A stretch of 14,268 nt of DNA from an uncultured Mucispirillum sp. (GTDB taxonomy: Bacteria > Chrysiogenota > Deferribacteres > Deferribacterales > Mucispirillaceae): positions 8,660-22,927 of the forward strand of contig CAJUJZ010000024.1 of the NCBI GenBank assembly GCA_910586745.1. The letters run 5' to 3'. The stretch's first letter is position 1. Each line of letters opens with the position of its first letter. This document shows positions 6,314-13,477 of this stretch, piece by piece. The notes below the pieces were generated by a model, which saw nothing but the letters and a program-made list of their open reading frames with translations, did no database searches and was not told the origin of the DNA. The position numbers and the translations under genes are program-made.

Positions 6314-7138
6314 ATGCAGTTTAAAAATATAGGAATTGCAGGCTTAGGCTTAATAGGCGGCTCTTTCGCCAAAGCCTTTGCCTGCAATGGTATAAAAATT
6401 TACGGTTTTGATTTAAATCAGTCAGTGCTTTTACAGGCAGTAGAAAGCCGTATATTTGAAGGGGTAACTGATGAGTTTGAAAAATTTATTAATTTTCCCC
6501 TTGATTTAATATATATATGTGTGCCTGTGCAGTCGGCAGTTATGTTTATTAATATGCTTGGTCAGGCTTCCTATAAAAAAGCAGTAACAGACGGCTGCAG
6601 CACAAAAACAACTATTTTAGAAGCTGCAAAAAACAATAATCTTTATTTCTGCGGCGGTCATCCTATTAGAGGCAGGGAAACAAGCGGATTTATTAATTCA
6701 GAAGCAGACTTATATAATGGTGCAAAGCATATATTAACTTCTATGGGTAATACTGAGCTTGATAATGCACTTGTTGAACTGCATAAATCTATAAATATGC
6801 AGGTATGTCATATGACAAGTGATGAGCATGATACAATCTTTGCCAATGTGAGTCATTTGCCCCACTTAATATCTTTTTGCTTAATGGATACAGTTTTAAA
6901 TAAAAATAAGGAAGCTCTTTCATTTGCAGGGGGCGGTTTTAGAGATTTTACTCGTATTGCAGCAAGTGATGCAGCGATGTGGAGCGATATTTTTATAGAT
7001 AATAAAAAAGCATTGCTTGAATGTGTAGAAAATTTAGAAAAAGATATTATTAGGTGGAAAAATATGATGAAAGACGATAATAAAAAAATGCTGCATGATA
7101 AAATAGAAGAAATAAGCGGAGAACGCAGAAAGCTTTAG
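6314..7138 (+). CDS. tyrA: Prephenate dehydrogenase
   Basis: Oxidatively decarboxylates prephenate to 4-hydroxyphenylpyruvate for tyrosine synthesis. With the ATG at 6314 it has 274 residues: an N-terminal Rossmann domain with GLGLIGGS (10-17), then an all-helical dimerisation domain. Asp33 at the end of beta-2 (GFDLN) favours NAD+ over NADP+. Other family marks are GCSTKTTI (94-101), HPIRG (116-120) and the HDTIFANVSHLPHL segment (172-185) with the substrate-binding histidines. An in-frame TTG at 6302 would overlap aroF, but the ATG directly after the aroF TAA gives the standard start of the Rossmann strand and is preferred. The upstream Shine-Dalgarno is weak, so translational coupling to aroF is likely. 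No ACT domain and no fusion to aroA or chorismate mutase is seen. The C-terminus is highly charged (KDDNKK... ERRKL). Confidence 0.94.
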   Translation: MQFKNIGIAGLGLIGGSFAKAFACNGIKIYGFDLNQSVLLQAVESRIFEGVTDEFEKFINFPLDLIYICVPVQSAVMFINMLGQASYKKAVTDGCSTKTTILEAAKNNNLYFCGGHPIRGRETSGFINSEADLYNGAKHILTSMGNTELDNALVELHKSINMQVCHMTSDEHDTIFANVSHLPHLISFCLMDTVLNKNKEALSFAGGGFRDFTRIAASDAAMWSDIFIDNKKALLECVENLEKDIIRWKNMMKDDNKKMLHDKIEEISGERRKL

Positions 7139-7255
7139 TAAAACATAAATAAGAAAATTACAGGTATTCAGGCTGCATATAATATGGTGCAGCTTATGAA
7201 AAGACCTTTTACATAGATATAAAGTTATTTTATTTAAGTGATTATAAAGGAGTAA

Positions 7256-7345
7256 ATGAGAGCCACAGGATGTGGCGTCGCGGTTCAGCCGTCGCAAGCG
7301 ATAGTGGAATTTATTTCCACAGAGCGCATTTTAAAAATTTTATAG
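7256..7345 (+). CDS. Possible 29-residue small ORF inside a GC-rich structured leader of aroA
   Basis: An ATG at 7256 preceded by AAAGGAG (spacing only 3 bases) opens 29 codons to TAG at 7343. The peptide begins MRATGCGVAVQPS and ends ERILKIL; I do not recognise it. Its codons (GCC, GGC, GTC, GCG, CAG, CCG, TCG) are quite unlike those of neighbouring genes: bases 7261-7300 are about 68 percent G+C. The same bases form hairpins: 7262-7267 with 7271-7276 (GGA triloop), a shorter one around 7281-7291, and 7304-7309 with 7315-7320. Either a small peptide is made, or this is a structured RNA or inserted repeat whose ORF is incidental. The island fills much of the 232-base tyrA-aroA gap; the remaining part, 7139-7245, holds only a 6-bp hairpin (7172-7177 with 7188-7193). 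Confidence 0.35.
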   Translation: MRATGCGVAVQPSQAIVEFISTERILKIL

Positions 7346-7358
7346 ACAAAATTTTTAA
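7331..7358 (+). promoter_or_regulatory. 11-bp perfect hairpin beside the aroA ribosome binding site
   Basis: Bases 7331-7341 and 7348-7358 are perfect inverted repeats with a 6-base loop (atagac). The loop contains the stop codon (7343-7345) of the upstream small ORF, and the hairpin ends two bases before the aroA AGGAG (7361-7365). All pairs are A-U. Its placement suggests control of aroA translation, or a boundary of the inserted GC-rich island; neither is shown. Confidence 0.45.
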
Positions 7359-7370
7359 TAAGGAGATTAT

Positions 7371-8651
7371 ATGATTACATTCGATAAATGCAAATGTTTT
7401 AAAGGGAATATAAAAGTTCCAGCAGATAAATCTATTACACACAGGGCAGTAATAATGGGTAGTATGGCTGATGGCGTTACTGTTGTAAGAAACCCGCTTA
7501 TTTCAAGAGATACACTTGCCACTATGAATATTATGCAGCAGTTAGGTGTAAATATTGTAAATGAGCGTTCAAGACTGCTTATTCATTCTGAAGGCATTAA
7601 AAATTTTAAAGAACCTTATGATGTATTGAACTGTGATAATTCAGGCACAACAGCTAGATTAGTTATGGGTATGCTTGCTCCAAATAATTTTTATTCAGTA
7701 TTAACAGGTGATGCATCTCTTTTACGCAGACCAATGGCAAGAGTAATCAAGCCGCTTTCAAAACTTGGTGCAGTAATAAAAGCAAAAGATAATAATAACT
7801 TACTCCCTGCAACAATTCTTCCATGTAAGATGAAAGCTGGTGAAATTATTGCAGAAACAAAATCTGCTCAGGTAAAAAGTGCTGTGTTATTAGCTGGTGT
7901 GCAGTTAGATGGTGCAGTTACTTATATTGAAAAAACATTAACAAGAGACCATACAGAAAGAATGCTTCAGGCTTTTGGTATAAAATGTGAAAACAGTAAT
8001 GGAAAAATAACAGTTCATGGTGGTGCACTTCATCAAACTCAGCTTGATATTCCTGCCGATTTTTCTTCTGCTGCATTTTTTATAGGTGCTGGTATTATTT
8101 TTGAAGGCTCTGAAATAGTTATAGAAAACTGCGGCTTAAACCCAAGCAGGATAGGCTTATTAAATGTATTAAAAGATTTAGGCGTTGATATAAAATATGA
8201 AATAATAAGTAATGAATATGAGCCAATAGGCAGCATATATGTAAAAAGCGGTAAAATAAAAGGCGGTAAAGTAAGTGGTGACATTATTGCAAATATGATA
8301 GATGAAATACCTGTTTTAGCTATGATAGCTCTTTTTGGTGAAGCTCCACTTGAAATAAGAGATGCAAAAGAACTTCGTGTTAAAGAATCAGACAGAATAG
8401 CTGCTCTTATAAACAATTTTAGAGCATTAGGGGCTGAAATAGAAGAATATGAGGATGGATTAAAAATCTATCCACTTGAAAAAGAGCCTGAAAAAGCAAA
8501 ACTTTTAGCTTATGATGACCACAGAATATCTATGGTAAATATTATTCTTGCTAAAAAATTTGGTGTAAAAGTATTAATGGATAATATAGCATCACTTGAT
8601 GTATCATATCCGCATTTTATTGGTGATTTATTATCACTGGAAGAAAAATAA
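7371..8651 (+). CDS. aroA: 3-phosphoshikimate 1-carboxyvinyltransferase (EPSP synthase)
   Basis: Transfers enolpyruvyl from PEP to shikimate-3-phosphate, the sixth step of the shikimate pathway. The protein has 426 residues and the duplicated inverse-alpha/beta-barrel architecture. Active-site motifs are VPADKSITHR with Lys20, Ser21 and Arg25; NSGTTARL (90-97); LLRRPMAR (117-124); SAQVK (165-169); RDHTE (182-186); catalytic Asp311 in MIDEIP; KESDR (338-342) with the conserved Lys338; and DDHR (392-395). SAQVK and RDHTE are features of the class II EPSP synthases, while the N-terminal motif has ADKS rather than GDKS, so the class call is tentative. AGGAG five bases before the ATG supports the start. 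It is preceded by an unusual structured leader and followed by cmk after 12 bases. Confidence 0.96.
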   Translation: MITFDKCKCFKGNIKVPADKSITHRAVIMGSMADGVTVVRNPLISRDTLATMNIMQQLGVNIVNERSRLLIHSEGIKNFKEPYDVLNCDNSGTTARLVMGMLAPNNFYSVLTGDASLLRRPMARVIKPLSKLGAVIKAKDNNNLLPATILPCKMKAGEIIAETKSAQVKSAVLLAGVQLDGAVTYIEKTLTRDHTERMLQAFGIKCENSNGKITVHGGALHQTQLDIPADFSSAAFFIGAGIIFEGSEIVIENCGLNPSRIGLLNVLKDLGVDIKYEIISNEYEPIGSIYVKSGKIKGGKVSGDIIANMIDEIPVLAMIALFGEAPLEIRDAKELRVKESDRIAALINNFRALGAEIEEYEDGLKIYPLEKEPEKAKLLAYDDHRISMVNIILAKKFGVKVLMDNIASLDVSYPHFIGDLLSLEEK

Positions 8652-8663
8652 TAAGGTGAAATT

Positions 8664-9323
8664 ATGCAGGTAGCAATAGATGGACCAGCAGGAAGCGGTA
8701 AAAGCTCAGTATGTAAAATAATTGCAGAAAAATATTCTCTTACATATATTGATACAGGAGCAATGTATAGAAGTATAGCATGGCTCAGCATTCATTTTGG
8801 AGAAGAAAATCTTGCTGCAAAGGCAGAAAATACAGAGTTTATTTTAGAAGATAATGGCAGGAAAATATCTGTAAAATATAATGATAAAATATATGATTTA
8901 ACAAAAGAAATCCGCACACCTGAAATTTCTTCTAAGGTTGCTTTAGTAGCTTCAAACAGTGATATACGAAAAATTTTAGTGAAAAAACAGCAGTTTTATG
9001 CAGAAGGAAGTGATGTAATTATGGAAGGCAGAGATATTACTACTGTTGTACTTCCTGATGCTGATATTAAAATATTTTTAACTGCAAGCCCAGAAGAAAG
9101 AGCAAAAAGACGCTTTAAAGAGTGGGAGGGTATGGAGCAGTGTGAAGAATATTCAAAAGTGTTAGAAGAAATCAAAAAACGGGACGAAATGGATATGACA
9201 AGGAAAGAAAGCCCGCTTTTGCAGTCAGAGGATGCAGTTTTGTTTGATACAACAGGGCTTTCATTAGAGCAGGTGGCAGATAAAATCGGTGAAATAATAA
9301 TGTCTTATAAAAATAATAACTAA
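8664..9323 (+). CDS. cmk: Cytidylate (CMP/dCMP) kinase
   Basis: Phosphorylates CMP and dCMP with ATP, a housekeeping step in pyrimidine nucleotide recycling. The protein has 219 residues, usual for the bacterial monomeric enzyme. The P-loop GPAGSGKSS is at 7-15, followed by DTGAMYR (30-36), the CMP-binding insert with EIRTPEIS (82-89), GRD (122-124), AKRRFKEW (147-154) and the LID-type RDEMDMTR with SPL (173-185). AAGGTGA five bases upstream of the ATG fits the start. Its place between aroA and rpsA is widely conserved in bacteria, even though no direct metabolic link to aromatic synthesis is known. Confidence 0.95.
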   Translation: MQVAIDGPAGSGKSSVCKIIAEKYSLTYIDTGAMYRSIAWLSIHFGEENLAAKAENTEFILEDNGRKISVKYNDKIYDLTKEIRTPEISSKVALVASNSDIRKILVKKQQFYAEGSDVIMEGRDITTVVLPDADIKIFLTASPEERAKRRFKEWEGMEQCEEYSKVLEEIKKRDEMDMTRKESPLLQSEDAVLFDTTGLSLEQVADKIGEIIMSYKNNN

Positions 9324-9332
9324 AAAAGTAAG

Positions 9333-9351
9333 ATAAAATATTCTATTTTAT
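9333..9351 (+). terminator. Weak AU-only hairpin after cmk
   Basis: A perfect 8-bp stem (9333-9340 with 9344-9351) and TTC loop lie 9 bases after the cmk stop, followed by only two T residues. It has no GC pair. At best it is a partial terminator or mRNA 3' end before the ispH promoter; it may be chance. Confidence 0.25.
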
Positions 9352-9380
9352 TTGCCAAATGAAAAAAATTAGTGTAAAAT
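9352..9380 (+). promoter_or_regulatory. Promoter for ispH-rpsA
   Basis: TTGCCA (9352-9357) and TAAAAT (9375-9380) are separated by exactly 17 bases, with predicted +1 near 9387. This leaves a leader of about 22 bases that contains the AAAGGAG (9397-9403) of ispH. It would let ispH and the abundant ribosomal protein S1 be transcribed independently of the aromatic genes. Confidence 0.6.
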
Positions 9381-9408
9381 AACTATCCTAAGCTTGAAAG
9401 GAGCATTA

Positions 9409-10248
9409 ATGGAAATAATGGTTGCACGACACGCAGGTTTCTGTTTTGGTGTTGAGCGTGCTATTGATATAGTAAAAGATGCTGCAAAAGAATACTCTTC
9501 AGTAGTAACTTTTGGACCTATTATACATAATCCACAGGTAGTAGGTGAGCTGACAGAAGCAGGGGTTGCAACAATTAAATCCCTTAACAAAGTATCAAAA
9601 GATATGTCTGTGGTAATAAGAAGCCACGGTATAGAAAGAAAGGAAGCTGAGTATCTGGCAGAGAATGCAGGAAATGTGATAGATGCTGTCTGTCCTTTTG
9701 TTAAAAAAGCGCAAATTGCAGCAGCCAGATTATCTAAAAGCTGCGATTATATAGTTATCCTTGGGGAATCTGACCATCCAGAAGTAAAAGGCATTGTCAG
9801 TTATATAGATATTCCCTATAAAGTTATAGAAAGTGCAGAAGAAGTTGATGCACTTGATTATATGGAAAAATATGGGTTTTTAGCCCAGACAACACAAAGT
9901 ATAGGCATATTTGAAAGTGCTGCAGAAAAGCTGAAGAAGAAATGCAGTGAGCTTGTAATAGCAAAAACAATATGCTCTGCTACTGAAAAACGGCAGGAAG
10001 CTGCTATTGAGGTAGCATCAAAAGTGAAAGTAATGATAGTAGTTGGCGGTAAAAACAGTGCTAACACTACAAGGCTCTACCACCTGTGTAAAGAGATTTG
10101 TCCACATACTTATCACATAGAAACAGTTTCAGAATTACGGGTAGATATGTTTCAAGGTATAAGTAAAGTTGGACTTACAGCAGGGGCAAGCACTCCTGCA
10201 TATCTGCTTGAAAAGGTGCGTGAATACATTTTAGAGGTCGCAAGATGA
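9409..10248 (+). CDS. ispH: 4-hydroxy-3-methylbut-2-enyl diphosphate reductase (IspH/LytB)
   Basis: Last enzyme of the MEP pathway, reducing HMBPP to IPP and DMAPP with a [4Fe-4S] cluster. From the ATG at 9409 it has 279 residues. The cluster cysteines are Cys12 (HAGFCFGVERA), Cys95 (DAVCPFV) and Cys189 (TICSATEKRQ). Substrate-binding His40, His123 and the catalytic Glu125 (GESDHPE) are in place, as are GGKNSANTTRLY and the C-terminal GLTAGASTPAYLLEKV. An in-frame TTG at 9394 would add five residues, but it sits upstream of the AAAGGAG, which is 5 bases from the ATG, so the ATG is the start. Its stop overlaps the rpsA start (ATGA). In several Firmicutes IspH and S1 are fused in one protein; here they remain separate but overlapping. 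Confidence 0.96.
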   Translation: MEIMVARHAGFCFGVERAIDIVKDAAKEYSSVVTFGPIIHNPQVVGELTEAGVATIKSLNKVSKDMSVVIRSHGIERKEAEYLAENAGNVIDAVCPFVKKAQIAAARLSKSCDYIVILGESDHPEVKGIVSYIDIPYKVIESAEEVDALDYMEKYGFLAQTTQSIGIFESAAEKLKKKCSELVIAKTICSATEKRQEAAIEVASKVKVMIVVGGKNSANTTRLYHLCKEICPHTYHIETVSELRVDMFQGISKVGLTAGASTPAYLLEKVREYILEVAR

Positions 10249-11918
10249 GTAATGAAAACAGACAAAACGAAGAACGCATGGAAGATTTCGAGTCCTACTT
10301 TGAAGAGTCTCTCCAGCAATATCACACAGGTGCAGAGGTAAAAGGCACTATTGTAGAAATCAAAGGAGATACTGCTCTTATTAACTTTGGCTATAAAACA
10401 GAAGGTGTAGCTAATGTTTCAGAATTAGAAGGAGCGAAAGTTGGAGATGAAGTAGAACTCAGCATCGTTAAAATGAATAATGATGGCGTTTTTCTTTCTA
10501 AAAAAGCAATCAACGCTAGAAGCGACTGGAGTGCTATTAAAGAAAAAGAAAACAGTGGTGAACCGGTTGAAGTTAAAATCACAGAATATGTAAACACTGA
10601 AAAAGTAAAAGGATACCGTGGTAGAGTTGGAGAGATAGAAGCATTTATTCCAGAAACACATATTGATATCCACTTAAAGGATATAGACCCTGCAAAATTT
10701 GTTCATAAAGTAGTTATTGCAAAAATCTTAAAAGCAAATGGCGGCAAAAAACAGTCAGTTTTAGTTTCTCCACGCCAGTATCTAGCTGATGAAGTAAAAA
10801 AATTAAGAAGTGAATTTTTTGAAAAATACAATGTGGGCGATAAAATAAAAGGTGCTGTTAAAACATTAAAAGATTATGGTGCATTTATCAGCCTTGGTGG
10901 TATAGACGGCTTTCTGCATAAAAATGAAATGAGCTGGGGCAGAGTGAAAAATCCTGCAAAATTTTTAGCAGAAAATGATGTTGTAGAAGTTGTAATATTA
11001 GAAATTGATAAAGCTGCTAATAAAGTTGCTGTTGGTATGAAGCAGCTGCAAAAAGACCCATGGGATGATGCTGCAAAAACTTATCCAGAAGGCTCTACTG
11101 TTAAAGGAACAGTTGTTGCAAGAAAAAGAGCTGGTTATGTTGTAGAAATTGCTCCAGGTATTGATGGCTTTGTTCCAAACGAAGAAATTGGCTGGCTTAA
11201 AAATACTAAATCTACTTTAAATATAAAAGATATAGTTGAAGGCAGAGTAACAGGCTATGATAACGAGCGTAAAAGAGTTATTATGAGTGTTAAAGATTTA
11301 ATAGATAACCCATGGAAAACATTAAAAGAAGAAAATCCAGAAGGCTCTATTGTAAAAGGTACTATTAAAAACATAACTGACTTTGGCTTATTTGTAGATT
11401 TTGGCAGTTTTTTAGACGGTTTAGTTCGTAAAGGTGATATTTCTTGGAGAGAAGAACCTGTAGATTTAAATGAGCTTTATAAAGCAGGCGATACTATTGA
11501 GGCTAAAGTTTTACACATTGATGAAGATAAAGAGCGTATCAGCTTAGGTATTAAACAGTTAGAAGCAAACCCATGGAAAGAAGTAACAAAACTTCTGCCA
11601 CAAGGTAAAGTTGTTGATGTAAAAATCACAGCAGTAAATAAACAAGGCTTAGAAGTTGAACTTCCACTTGAAATGAAAGGTGTAATTGCTGCTGCTGATT
11701 TAGACCCTGCAAAAGCTTCTTTGGAACAGTATAATGCAGGCGATACTGTAACTGCAACAGTAATCAAAGTAGATAATAAAGAAAAACAAGTTATTCTTTC
11801 TATTAAAAAATATCTGCAGGATTCTGAACGCAGAGAAACAAAAGAATACATGAAAAAAATGGAAACAAATATCGATGCAGGCTTTGGCAACATTTTTATG
11901 GATAAATTTAATAAATAA
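10245..11918 (+). CDS. rpsA: 30S ribosomal protein S1
   Basis: RNA-binding protein of the small subunit that recruits and unfolds mRNA. At 557 residues it has full six-domain S1 architecture, with OB-fold S1 repeats at about 28-88, 105-176, 197-267, 282-350, 367-437 and 453-521. The third and fifth are the most canonical (GAVKTLKDYGAFISLGGIDG and GTIKNITDFGLFVDFG). Linkers carry repeated DPW/NPW motifs (271, 355, 442). The first two domains are more divergent, as is usual for the ribosome-binding part. The N-terminus is acidic. The start overlaps the ispH stop by four bases, with GAGG seven bases upstream. Transcription ends at the strong terminator 24 bases past the stop. Confidence 0.96.
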   Translation: MSNENRQNEERMEDFESYFEESLQQYHTGAEVKGTIVEIKGDTALINFGYKTEGVANVSELEGAKVGDEVELSIVKMNNDGVFLSKKAINARSDWSAIKEKENSGEPVEVKITEYVNTEKVKGYRGRVGEIEAFIPETHIDIHLKDIDPAKFVHKVVIAKILKANGGKKQSVLVSPRQYLADEVKKLRSEFFEKYNVGDKIKGAVKTLKDYGAFISLGGIDGFLHKNEMSWGRVKNPAKFLAENDVVEVVILEIDKAANKVAVGMKQLQKDPWDDAAKTYPEGSTVKGTVVARKRAGYVVEIAPGIDGFVPNEEIGWLKNTKSTLNIKDIVEGRVTGYDNERKRVIMSVKDLIDNPWKTLKEENPEGSIVKGTIKNITDFGLFVDFGSFLDGLVRKGDISWREEPVDLNELYKAGDTIEAKVLHIDEDKERISLGIKQLEANPWKEVTKLLPQGKVVDVKITAVNKQGLEVELPLEMKGVIAAADLDPAKASLEQYNAGDTVTATVIKVDNKEKQVILSIKKYLQDSERRETKEYMKKMETNIDAGFGNIFMDKFNK

Positions 11919-11941
11919 GTAAAAAACTTATAAATTATAAT

Positions 11942-11975
11942 AAAAGGGCTTAAAAGTTATTTTAAGCCCTTTTTT
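11942..11975 (+). terminator. Strong intrinsic terminator after rpsA
   Basis: A perfect 14-bp stem (11942-11955 with 11960-11973, core aagggctt/aagccctt) with a 4-base loop (gtta) runs into a six-T tract (11970-11975). It ends the pheA-to-rpsA block. The matching A tract at the 5' side means it could also act on the minus strand, though no minus gene is nearby. Confidence 0.93.
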
Positions 11976-12044
11976 ATTGATATTTTATAAATCTTATCTA
12001 CATAATAGTAATATTATGCAGCTTTTTTATTTCCCTATTGCTTT

Positions 12045-12073
12045 TTTCAAAATATCTTGCAATATTATATAAA
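12045..12073 (+). promoter_or_regulatory. Candidate rseP promoter
   Basis: TTTCAA (12045-12050), a 17-base spacer, then TATAAA (12068-12073), predicted +1 near 12080, gives a 16-base leader with AAGGG before the ATG at 12096. Several overlapping AT-rich alternatives exist (TTGCTT at 12038), so exact placement is uncertain. The preceding terminator makes a promoter in this gap likely. Confidence 0.4.
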
Positions 12074-12095
12074 ATTTTAAAGACAAGGGTAAAAT

Positions 12096-13427
12096 ATGAA
12101 TATATTAATAGCAATAATAGTTTTAGGAGTGCTTGTATTTGTTCACGAGTTAGGCCATTTTCTTGTGGCAAAATGGGCTGGTGTCTATGTAGAGAAGTTT
12201 TCAATAGGCTTTGGACCTGTTCTTTTAAGAAAAAAGTATGGGGAAACAGAATATGTGCTTTCTGCTCTGCCACTTGGTGGTTATGTAAAAATGTATGGTG
12301 AGCAGAATGATGATGAGCCGGGGCAGGAAACTTATGACCCAGTAAAAGAAGGCCGTTCCTTTAAAGATAAATCCGGCTGGCATAAGGCTGCAATCATTTT
12401 TGCAGGTCCGCTTTTTAATGTAATATTTGCAATACTTATTTTCTGGGGCTTATATATGACTGGTATTCCTTCATATTCTGCCATAGTTGGAACAGTAGAG
12501 CAAGGCTCTATTGCAGAAACTGCGGGGCTTAAAGCTGGGGATAAAATAGTATCAGTTAATGATGAAAAAATACGCTCATGGAATGAGTTTGCAGCAATTA
12601 TTGCTGATAAGCCAAATGAAAAAGTAATAATTACATTATCTGATGACAGGCAGATACATTTAACAGTAGGCGAAAAAGAAGCAGCAGATATTTTTGGAGA
12701 TAAAGAGAAAATTGGTTCAATCGGAGCAGGTCTGCAGATAGATGCTGTTATTGGCGAAGTTGTGCCTAATATGGCAGCAGAAGAAGCAGGTCTTTTAAAA
12801 GGCGATAAAATTTTGTCTATTAATGGTGAAAAAGTTTTATCATGGAACGATTCAGCAGATTTAATAAGAAGCAAACCAGGGCAGGAATTAACTGTAATTG
12901 TTGAAAGACAGGGAAAAGAGCTGCCATTTAAATTAACACCTAAGCCAACAGAACAGGGCAGCGGTGAAAACAAAAAAACAGTAGGTTTAATAGGTATTGC
13001 ACCAATTGATGGAGATATAATTGTCCGATATGGTCCAGTAGATGCGATGATTATGGGTTTAGAAAAATCATATGAGCTTACAAAAGTTATATATCTTGGA
13101 TTTGCAAAACTTATTCAAAGAGAAATACCTGCAGATTCTCTTGGCGGTCCTATACTAATAGTAGAAACAGCTGCACAGTCAGCAGAATCAGGCTTTGCAG
13201 CGCTTTTAATATTCATGGCTGCTATCAGTATAAACTTAGCTGTATTTAATCTGCTGCCTATTCCTGTATTAGATGGTGGTCAGCTTGCGATAATTGGTGC
13301 AGAAGGCATAATGGGCAGGCCTCTTGGAGAAAAAGCACTTGGAGCATTCCAAATGTTTGGACTGCTTGTAATAATATCTTTAATGGTATTTGCTTTTTAT
13401 AATGATATAATGCGATTGATTAAATAA
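12096..13427 (+). CDS. rseP: Site-2 zinc metalloprotease RseP with tandem PDZ domains
   Basis: Inner-membrane intramembrane protease that cleaves membrane-bound anti-sigma factors or signal-peptide remnants. Of 443 residues, the first transmembrane helix (3-23) carries the zinc motif HELGH (17-21). A second helix is at about 98-120, then two PDZ domains (about 127-191 and 218-283), then two C-terminal helices (about 360-385 and 420-437). The third zinc ligand is Asp393 in NLLPIPVLDGG. The two PDZ domains share similar blocks (SWNEFAAIIADKP and SWNDSADLIRSKP). Tandem PDZ is the Gram-negative RseP arrangement; many Firmicutes homologues have one. AAGGG six bases before the ATG supports the start. 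It is usually found beside dxr and cdsA, but here it is flanked by rpsA and a convergent regulator, so it is probably monocistronic. No sigma-E/RseA gene is in view, so the substrate is unknown. Confidence 0.95.
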   Translation: MNILIAIIVLGVLVFVHELGHFLVAKWAGVYVEKFSIGFGPVLLRKKYGETEYVLSALPLGGYVKMYGEQNDDEPGQETYDPVKEGRSFKDKSGWHKAAIIFAGPLFNVIFAILIFWGLYMTGIPSYSAIVGTVEQGSIAETAGLKAGDKIVSVNDEKIRSWNEFAAIIADKPNEKVIITLSDDRQIHLTVGEKEAADIFGDKEKIGSIGAGLQIDAVIGEVVPNMAAEEAGLLKGDKILSINGEKVLSWNDSADLIRSKPGQELTVIVERQGKELPFKLTPKPTEQGSGENKKTVGLIGIAPIDGDIIVRYGPVDAMIMGLEKSYELTKVIYLGFAKLIQREIPADSLGGPILIVETAAQSAESGFAALLIFMAAISINLAVFNLLPIPVLDGGQLAIIGAEGIMGRPLGEKALGAFQMFGLLVIISLMVFAFYNDIMRLIK

Positions 13428-13449
13428 AAACTGCCCCAGTTTGGGGCAG
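13426..13449 (-). terminator. Intrinsic terminator of the TetR-family gene
   Basis: An 8-bp GC-rich stem (ctgcccca at 13431-13438 with tggggcag at 13442-13449) and 3-base loop is followed, on the minus strand, by TTTTT (13430-13426). It lies 28 bases past the regulator's stop. The U tract overlaps the rseP stop codon. On the plus strand the hairpin is followed by an A-rich stretch, so it would be a poor terminator for rseP, although it may still block read-through. Confidence 0.85.
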
Positions 13450-13477
13450 AAAATAAATTTGCTTGATTTTAATGTAA

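Noticed and set aside
7172..7193. Terminator after tyrA
   Set aside because: The 6-bp hairpin has a 10-base loop and no following T run, so it would not end transcription.
8039..8416. 125-codon minus-strand ORF
   Set aside because: It is antisense to conserved EPSP synthase motifs, with no SD and no recognisable protein.
9394..9408. TTG start for ispH
   Set aside because: It precedes the AAAGGAG that is correctly spaced for the ATG at 9409; the five added residues are not part of the family.
11477..11893. 138-codon minus-strand ORF
   Set aside because: It is antisense to the last two S1 domains of rpsA; a shadow of the real frame.
12332..12973. 213-codon minus-strand ORF
   Set aside because: It is wholly antisense to the PDZ region of rseP, which has clear domains; the Ser/Pro-rich translation is a codon-bias shadow.
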